A stretch of DNA of 64,000 nt from Zarea fungicola (taxonomy: Eukaryota > Ascomycota > Sordariomycetes > Hypocreales > Cordycipitaceae), in contig FWCC01000172.1 in the NCBI GenBank assembly GCA_900169235.1, positions 1 through 64,000 on the forward strand, given 5' to 3'. Numbering within the stretch: the stretch's first letter is position 1; each line of letters begins with the position of its first letter. The notes under the pieces were generated by a model, which was not told the DNA's origin, ran no database searches, and saw nothing but the letters and a program-made list of their open reading frames with translations. Made by a program: the position numbers and the translations under genes. This document shows, piece after piece, positions 58,092 through 64,000 of the stretch.

Positions 58092-58785
58092 GCAATGGGA
58101 TCTACAACATATATGACTACACACACACGCACACACAAGTACATTTATAGTCCTCGCAAGCTTCTTTTAGTGGTGCAGGCCGTCACTCGCTTGCGAGTTT
58201 TATACCCCTTGAGCGTCAGACGACGAGCTTTTCTGTTTTGTTTTGTTTTGTTTTATTAATGACCGTCACGAAGAAGGGGAGGGAGAAGAAGTGAAGGTAT
58301 TCTTGAGCCGGACAAGGGTCGAACTCGATATTGATAAGATGCAACCGAAATTTTCTTTTCCATTTCAAGCTCACCTTTACTAGTTTCATAATGCCTACCC
58401 ATATAGAGAGATGGGATAAGCTCACATTTCTTATTGGTAATGAATACCAGTGTAAAGTTATTCTGCCCTGCTACAAGTCAGCAAACTTGTAGAGTAACAG
58501 CATTTGTTTAAATACAAGATAGTAAACAGCAGATGGATATTGTATAAAGTGTGTATGTTTTATATTCATGTATTGTATATCATTACAGCACCTGAGTGCG
58601 TCTCGTTAAACGTAAAAGGCTCTGATAGCTTTTTGTTTTTGTGTTGTTCCACCTGCTTGCTCTCTATGCATTTGTTTCTCCGTTTGTATAATATCAGATC
58701 TTCTTTCAGCCAGGTGAAGATAGAAAGATGGCTTTCATCCTCTTTCTTTTTTTTCGGATATGTGATTCTTGTTTCTCCCAGCAGT
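58092..58785. other. Convergent intergenic region between RAX1-like gene and CSN7
   Basis: About 700 bases between two stop codons, AT-rich, with a CA-rich microsatellite near 58115-58138 and TTTTG repeats near 58233-58253. No gene is seen. The long plus-strand open frame that begins in this stretch and runs through the next gene is an antisense shadow of CSN7. Confidence 0.5.
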
Positions 58786-59826
58786 TTACATTTTCCTCTT
58801 GCTCGCTCTCTTCTTGCTCTCCTCGGCCGAAAACGGCGGCACGTCCAAATCCATGATCTCGTCAGCCGCCGCCGGTGTTCCCTTGGCCGCCCCTGCTGCT
58901 ACTGCTGCTTCCACCATAGATCTCTTACTCGCCGCTCTGCGCGTAAGTTGCTCCCGCCCGCCCACCATGCTACCACCACCTCCAGTGGTATTCGCGCCGG
59001 CGGCGCTGCCGCCCAACTTTTTGGCCTCTGCGTGTTGCGCGTCAGCAATGGCCTTTTTCATCTTGAGTCGGGCTGCCTCCTCCGTCTTGACTCGCGTCCG
59101 CGCCGTCGCGAGCACCGTCGTCATGTTGGTCTCCACCTCGTCCAGCATCGTCGTGCACCGCGCGGACCACGACTGCAGTGCGCGCAGCAGGGCACCGGCC
59201 TCGCCGGGCGCGAGGTCACGCAGTGGCGCCACGCGCGCGACCTGCACGCGGCCCCGTGCTGGATCGAGCTTGGCTTCGAGGAGGCCGGCGTAGATGGCGG
59301 TGGTGACGAGCATCTCGAGCTCCTGTGCCGAGTCGAGGCCCAAGGCGCGCTGGAGGCGGTCGTAGCCGAGATTGGCGCGGTCGCCCGAGGCGGCGAGCGA
59401 GAGGAGGCTCAGTTGCCGCAGCTTGAGGCGCTGGGCATCGTTGAGGGGCGGGAGGTCGTCGTTTGGCGCAGCGGCATAGGTTGCGTAGTCGCCGTAGGAG
59501 AAGAGGCGGAGGAGGGCAATGTGCGGCCGGAGCTCCGGGGAGGAGGAGGCGAGGGTTTGGAGCTGTGGTGCGTGGAGGAGCTCGGCAAAGATGTAGGTGT
59601 TGGGCGCGGAGGTGGCTCGCTGGATGAGGTCGGCGGCGGCGCGTGGTGATGTGGCCGATTTGGAGAGGGCGAGGAACGGCTGTTTGGCGGGGGGGAGCTT
59701 GGTTAGCATCTCTTCGTTATTGGGACGTACTTGTACCTATACATGTATATCTGTACACTTTCTTTTGGGAAGGCTCGGCGTTTTGAGACTTACCTCCAAG
59801 GCGTTCAAGGCTTTCATTTGCTCCAT
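58786..59826 (-). CDS. CSN7: COP9 signalosome subunit 7 (PCI domain)
   Basis: Subunit of the COP9 signalosome, which removes Nedd8 from cullins and so tunes SCF-type ubiquitin ligases; in Aspergillus it governs development. Minus-strand exons 59826-59794 and 59679-58786 give 308 residues. The intron (114 nt) is placed so that ALNALE joins PFLALSKSATSPRAAADLI, a characteristic N-terminal Csn7 block; an alternative acceptor at 59710 would add 10 residues. The PCI region covers about 20-175 (TYIFAELLHAPQL, HIALLRLFSYGDYATY, KLRQLSLLSLA, LGLDSAQELEMLVTTAIYAGLLEAKLD with its winged-helix end). A helical segment (about 180-240) and an Ala/Gly/Lys-rich basic tail follow. The PCI family is certain; assignment to Csn7 rests on the N-terminal block and length. 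Confidence 0.88.
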
Positions 59827-62193
59827 GATTGGATAGCTTGGAGCATGTGTGCTGCTCGCAGTGTAAAATCGTCTGTGACGTTTTGGAGGACGATCGGATT
59901 GAAGGTTGGTGGTTGCTTTAAGCGGGGCAGTTCTGCCTGGCCGTTTGTCAGTGGCGCGGGGCAGGTTCTGGTAGCAGTCATTGTAAGCACTCTTTGCTGC
60001 AGCTACGGCATGATGTGATGGTAAGATTTTTATTTGGCTGTGATTTAGTTTACTGATGGATTCCCCGTATGGTTCGTTTTCGTCATGTATGTATTTAGCA
60101 TATTGCTGTTGAATCACCTTTCGCATAACACCACTCGGGGGCCTTACTGAAGACAAGTACATTTATAGAGCAACAGACTTGGCAGATTAACCAGGAAACC
60201 GCATAACCAGGAACTATATACAGCAGACTAGGGCTTATGATCCATAAGATTCGTCTGCATGGATAGACATATCCAACATTATAGCCCTCGAAACAATTTT
60301 TCTTACGGTTAGTTTCTGCTCCAGGGTAGGCTATGTTTCTGGAGCAGTTGTGATGTTAATAAGATAAATAAAGTGAACAAGAGAATGAAGAAGATGAGTA
60401 GGTTCAGGTGTGAAGGATACTATCAGGCACCTGTATGCAATGTCTGCTCCTCACATAAAACGCCATGCGAAACATGGTGCTGGTCGATGGCACGGACACA
60501 GCTGTGCATCGGTTCCTGTACTACCGCGATGTCGCCATTATTCAGACAGATTATGACTAAGACAGAGCTAGGCGCCAAGCAGGTAGTTCATTGCTCGCTC
60601 GGGTAATACTTAATTTAAAAAGAACGTCTCATGGATACGCAGTTTGCTGGATTTGTCACCACATGTGCTTTCAGAGTCGAACATCTTCCTTAGCCACAAG
60701 AAGATGAGATACTAGGTAGTTCCTGTACTCCGTTGATGTAATTGGGTTGGCAGCAAAGCCACTTTGGAGCAGTTCTGTTTCGGGGGGGCTCCTTTGGCGG
60801 GAAGGAAACAGCCCTGAAACGCGTCCCTTGGCAGGTGCCTTAGTAGGTGGTATCCCAATGTCCGCAGTGCATCGGATGTACGGGGTAGATGCCGTTTCGA
60901 CTTGCAAAGTATGTTTCGCGACCAATTTTAAATAAAGAGCAAATTATCAGTATTAGATTTGACCACAGGAGGATTGACAGGGCCTTGCCCAAGGTGTTCT
61001 AGTCAAAACTGGCGCAATTGACATGGGCTGGGCGGTGATCTGAAACACCAGAAGCCACTGTGCGATTATGTGCTGTTAGCCACAATGATGTGCCAGCTGG
61101 AGCCGCAATTACCGAGCCAGCGGCAGTTTACAACAGCATGCAGGGGGAAAATGCAGAAAAATAAAATCGAGTCGGTACACTGTGTAGGGGTTAATTTTTT
61201 TTCTATATCAAGTGCAGTGATGCCCGAGTCAGAGAAACGGGGAAAAGTCATGCTCACCCGCCATGTATGGCCTCGTACGCAATACCTGACACGTTACATG
61301 CATGCAATTAACTATACCGACTTGACAATCAATTGGGATGCAGTGAAGGAGCCACTGCAAGCCACCAACTGTTAGCACTTTTACTGGCTACAAGTCAGCA
61401 TTGGCTAACACGGTTGAGCGAGGATCCGCGTTCTTTGCGCCCCTACCGGCACAACTACAGGCCCGAAGGAAACCCATCTGCCCCTTTGGGTTCGGCCCCA
61501 TCTAGACGTGCGGGCCGACTGTTGATTACTGAGGGGATATTTGATTATCTGATGAATTTGCGCTTGCAGGACTACTGATTATTACTGGGTGTGCAGGAGG
61601 ATTTCTGTTGGTTTGGTGGCCTGCAGAAGCTGCGGGCCTCGTTTTTTAGTGCTGCAACTTGTCACTTGACAGAAGCAAGGCCAGGCTGTCTGTCTGTCTG
61701 CTGTCTATTCCCCTCATTCATACATCCTCCCCCCCCCCTCATTCTCCTCATTTCCTCGTTTCACTCCCATTTATTACCAAGAAAGCACTCCAACATTTAT
61801 TTCCTGCTTGGCGCGACTGTCATTTCTATCAGTGGCGGGGCATGTTATATTTTTAGGGGACGTTGGCCAACTAAAACCGAAACCGCCCCCACTGTCCTGG
61901 CCCTGTCCTCGCACCTTGTTCTGGGCACCTTCAGGCTACTGACCTCCTCCACTTTCCCTCTGAAGAAACTCCCCTGTGCCGCATCCAGCAGTCAGTCCAA
62001 CCGCCAGCGGCTCCTCCCACCCGCTGGCTGCTTATATTGGCCCTCACCTTTTTTCTTCCGACATCTCCGAACAACAACGACAAATATACATTAATAATAA
62101 TACAGTTCACCTTGCGACCATCAAACGGCTGGGCCAGCCAGCAAGTCTGCTGTGCACGAGGTTGTTTCGATTTTCCACCATCTTCAACCAACC
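59827..62193. other. Intergenic region between CSN7 and the copper ATPase gene
   Basis: About 2.4 kb without a supported gene. A 77-codon plus frame near 60373 begins with GTG and shows several CxxC pairs, but nothing recognisable. From about 61690 onward the sequence becomes pyrimidine-rich (with a C run near 61729-61738), consistent with the ATPase promoter and leader. Confidence 0.5.
62033..62038 (+). promoter_or_regulatory. TATA-like element of the copper ATPase gene
   Basis: TATATT sits about 160 nt upstream of the ATG at 62194 within an otherwise GC-richer stretch. The call rests on motif and position only; no copper-response element was recognised. Confidence 0.35.
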
Positions 62194-64000
62194 ATGGCTC
62201 CTTCACACATCACCATTCCTAAGCGGGAGACCAGCCACCTATCTGCGACATTGGCTTCTCCCATTACTGGCACGGCGCACATGGCCACCACCACGCTGCG
62301 CGTGAGCGGCATGACGTGAGTTGCGATTTCTCATGCAACAGCTCCTGATTTTGTTACTTTTTTTTTTCTTGTTTCTTTTGTCAAATATTTTATAATTATT
62401 ATTTGCATTGCGATATACACGTTTGGGCTACTTCCCAGCGACTAACCCTGGTGATCTACAGATGCGGCGCATGTACCTCTGCCGTTGAAGCCGGCTTCAA
62501 AGACCTCGAAGGCGTCGGCAGCGTCTCCGTCAGCCTCATCATGGAGCGTGCCGTCGTCATGCACGACCCCACGAAAATCTCGGCTGCCCGAGTCCAGGAA
62601 ACCATCGAGGACCGCGGCTTCGAAGCCGAAGTACTCGCCACCGACCTGGTGAGCCCTATCGCTTCCCGCCATGCGAGCGTATCCCTCGAGCCGAGCACCC
62701 TCACCACCACAATCGCCGTCGAGGGTATGACCTGTGGCGCCTGCACGTCCGCCGTCGAGGGTGGCTTCAAGGATGTGCCCGGCGTCAAGAGCTTCAGCAT
62801 CTCGCTTCTTTCCGAGCGCGCCGTTATTGAGCACGACCCGAGCCTCATCACGGCCGACCAGGTTGCCGAGATCATCGAGGACCGTGGATTTGGCGCCGAA
62901 ATTGTTGATAGCGTCAGGGCAGCACCGGCAGGTGGGAACAGCAAGGAAGACGACTCGTCTACCATCGCCACCACCACCGTCGCGATTGAGGGCATGACGT
63001 GCGGCGCGTGCACGTCAGCTGTCGAGGGCGGCTTTACCAATGTGGATGGCATAGTCAAGTTCAACATTAGTTTGCTTGCTGAGCGAGCCGTCATTACGCA
63101 CGACGTTGCGAAAATCTCCGCAGATCAAATAGCAGAAATCATTGAAGATCGGGGCTTCGACGCTGCCGTATTATCAACGCAATTTGATACCCAAGACATC
63201 GGCGCTGGTACGACAGTGGCCCAGTTCAGGATCTATGGAAACCCAGATGCCACGCAAGCAAGTGAGCTGGAAGCAACGATTCGCGGCATACCTGGCGTCA
63301 AATCTGCGTCTTATAGCCTGGCGACGGATAGATTGTCAGTCACTCACAACCCGGCCGTTGTTGGACTGCGTGTCATTGTCGAGGCAGTCGAAGCTCTCGG
63401 CCTAAATGCCCTTGTCGCCGATAATCAGGACAACAACGCACAGCTGGAATCCCTCGCCAAAACCCGCGAGATTACAGAATGGCGGACGGCTTTTAGAACA
63501 TCATTGGCATTTGCTGTACCGGTATTTATCCTCGGCATGATTCTACCTATGATGCTTCCCAGCTTGGACTTTGGCAAAATCTCCATCATCCCAGGCCTCT
63601 TCCTCGGCGACATCATCTGCCTCGCCCTCACAGTACCCGTACAATTTGGCATCGGGAAGCGATTCTACATTTCGGCTTACAAGTCCGTCAAGCATGGCTC
63701 TCCTACCATGGATGTCCTGGTTATCCTTGGCACATCCTGCGCATTCTTCTTTAGCGTCTTTGCCATGCTCGTCTCTATTCTCATGCCACCTCACTCCCGC
63801 CCCAGCACCATCTTTGATACGAGTACCATGCTTCTCACATTCATCACATTCGGTCGCTACCTAGAAAACAGTGCCAAGGGTCAGACATCAACGGCCCTTT
63901 CGCGCCTCATGTCTCTTGCGCCTTCCATGGCCACCATTTACGCAGACCCCATCGCTGCCACCAAGGCTGCGGAGGCTTGGGCTAAATCCAGCGAAGCCGC
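62194..64000 (+). CDS. CCC2: Copper-transporting P1B-type ATPase (Ccc2/ATP7 family), 3' end outside window
   Basis: P-type ATPase that would load copper into the secretory pathway (Golgi) for cuproenzymes such as multicopper oxidases. Exons 62194-62315 and 62462 to the edge; the 146-nt intron (GTGAGT...CAG) splits the first metal-binding motif between MT and CGAC. About 553 residues are visible. Three cytosolic HMA copper domains each carry GMTCGACTSAVE (first at about residues 39-50, then around 125 and 220); a fourth HMA-like repeat (about 290-360) has no cysteines. The first transmembrane helices follow (TSLAFAVPVFILGMILPMML; ICLALTVPVQFGIG; SPTMDVLVILGTSCAFFFS; STMLLTFITFGRYLE). The catalytic CPC and DKTG motifs lie beyond position 64000 and cannot be checked. 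Neighbour CSN7 is divergent. The start at 62194 is the first ATG, with a good context (ACCATGGC). Confidence 0.92.

Noticed and set aside
58295..58340. Box B-like GAGTTCGACCC sequence on the minus strand
   Set aside because: No D-arm/box A at the right distance and no acceptor stem; not a tRNA.
58504..59649. 381-codon plus-strand open frame
   Set aside because: Antisense shadow of CSN7, which has a recognised PCI domain and spliced N-terminus; the plus frame has no domain.
1..64000. Telomeric repeats, CRISPR arrays, rRNA genes, intact transposases or reverse transcriptases
   Set aside because: Looked for by eye on both strands; no TTAGGG arrays, spaced direct repeats, rRNA-like blocks or transposon protein motifs were seen.

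Overview
The window is nuclear DNA of a filamentous ascomycete (Pezizomycotina, most likely Sordariomycetes; Hypocreales would fit but cannot be proved from sequence alone). The reasons are short GT-AG introns of about 47-200 nt, pyrimidine-rich leaders, GC-rich third codon positions in conserved genes, and fungal families: a Zn2Cys6 factor, a Pth11-like rhodopsin-domain protein, a Rax1-type RGS protein and a ZRC1-type zinc transporter. Sixteen protein genes are supported by recognisable families or clear exon structure; all but one recognised gene are complete, the last being cut by the right edge. One weaker orphan gene is proposed.

Layout. 0.4-2.2 kb: vacuolar zinc transporter (+). 3.7-4.9 kb: sterol desaturase/fatty acid hydroxylase superfamily protein (+). 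8.0-9.2 kb: G1-type cyclin (-), with what looks like a leader of more than 1 kb. 9.2-31.0 kb: about 21 kb almost without genes; I support only a tentative small membrane-protein gene at 29.6-30.2 kb, plus short tandem repeats and tRNA-like fragments. 31.0-34.0 kb: large uncharacterised protein (+). 34.3-35.3 kb: ribosomal protein uS5/RPS2 (-). 35.9-37.0 kb: mitochondrial-type mercaptopyruvate/thiosulfate sulfurtransferase (-). 37.7-38.2 kb: APC/C RING subunit Apc11 (+). 38.4-39.8 kb: seven-helix rhodopsin-domain protein (-). 39.8-44.6 kb: gene-free. 44.6-46.0 kb: proline dehydrogenase (+). 46.4-47.3 kb: flavin-reductase-like FMN protein (-), divergent from a Zn2Cys6 transcription factor (48.2-50.8 kb, +). 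51.1-52.9 kb: checkpoint kinase Chk1 (-), head-to-head with a Ube2C/UbcH10-type E2 (53.9-54.6 kb, +). 55.4-56.1 kb: ribosomal protein eL31 (-). 56.9-58.1 kb: Rax1-like RGS membrane protein (+). 58.8-59.8 kb: COP9 signalosome subunit 7 (-). 62.2 kb to the edge: Ccc2-type copper P-type ATPase (+).

Together the genes are mostly housekeeping. The notable theme is cell-cycle control: a G1 cyclin, Apc11, the APC/C-dedicated E2, Chk1 and Csn7 all fall within 52 kb. Zinc (ZRC1-like) and copper (Ccc2-like) transporters bracket the window. I found no CRISPR array, intact transposon, canonical tRNA, rRNA or telomeric repeat, and no biosynthetic gene cluster.
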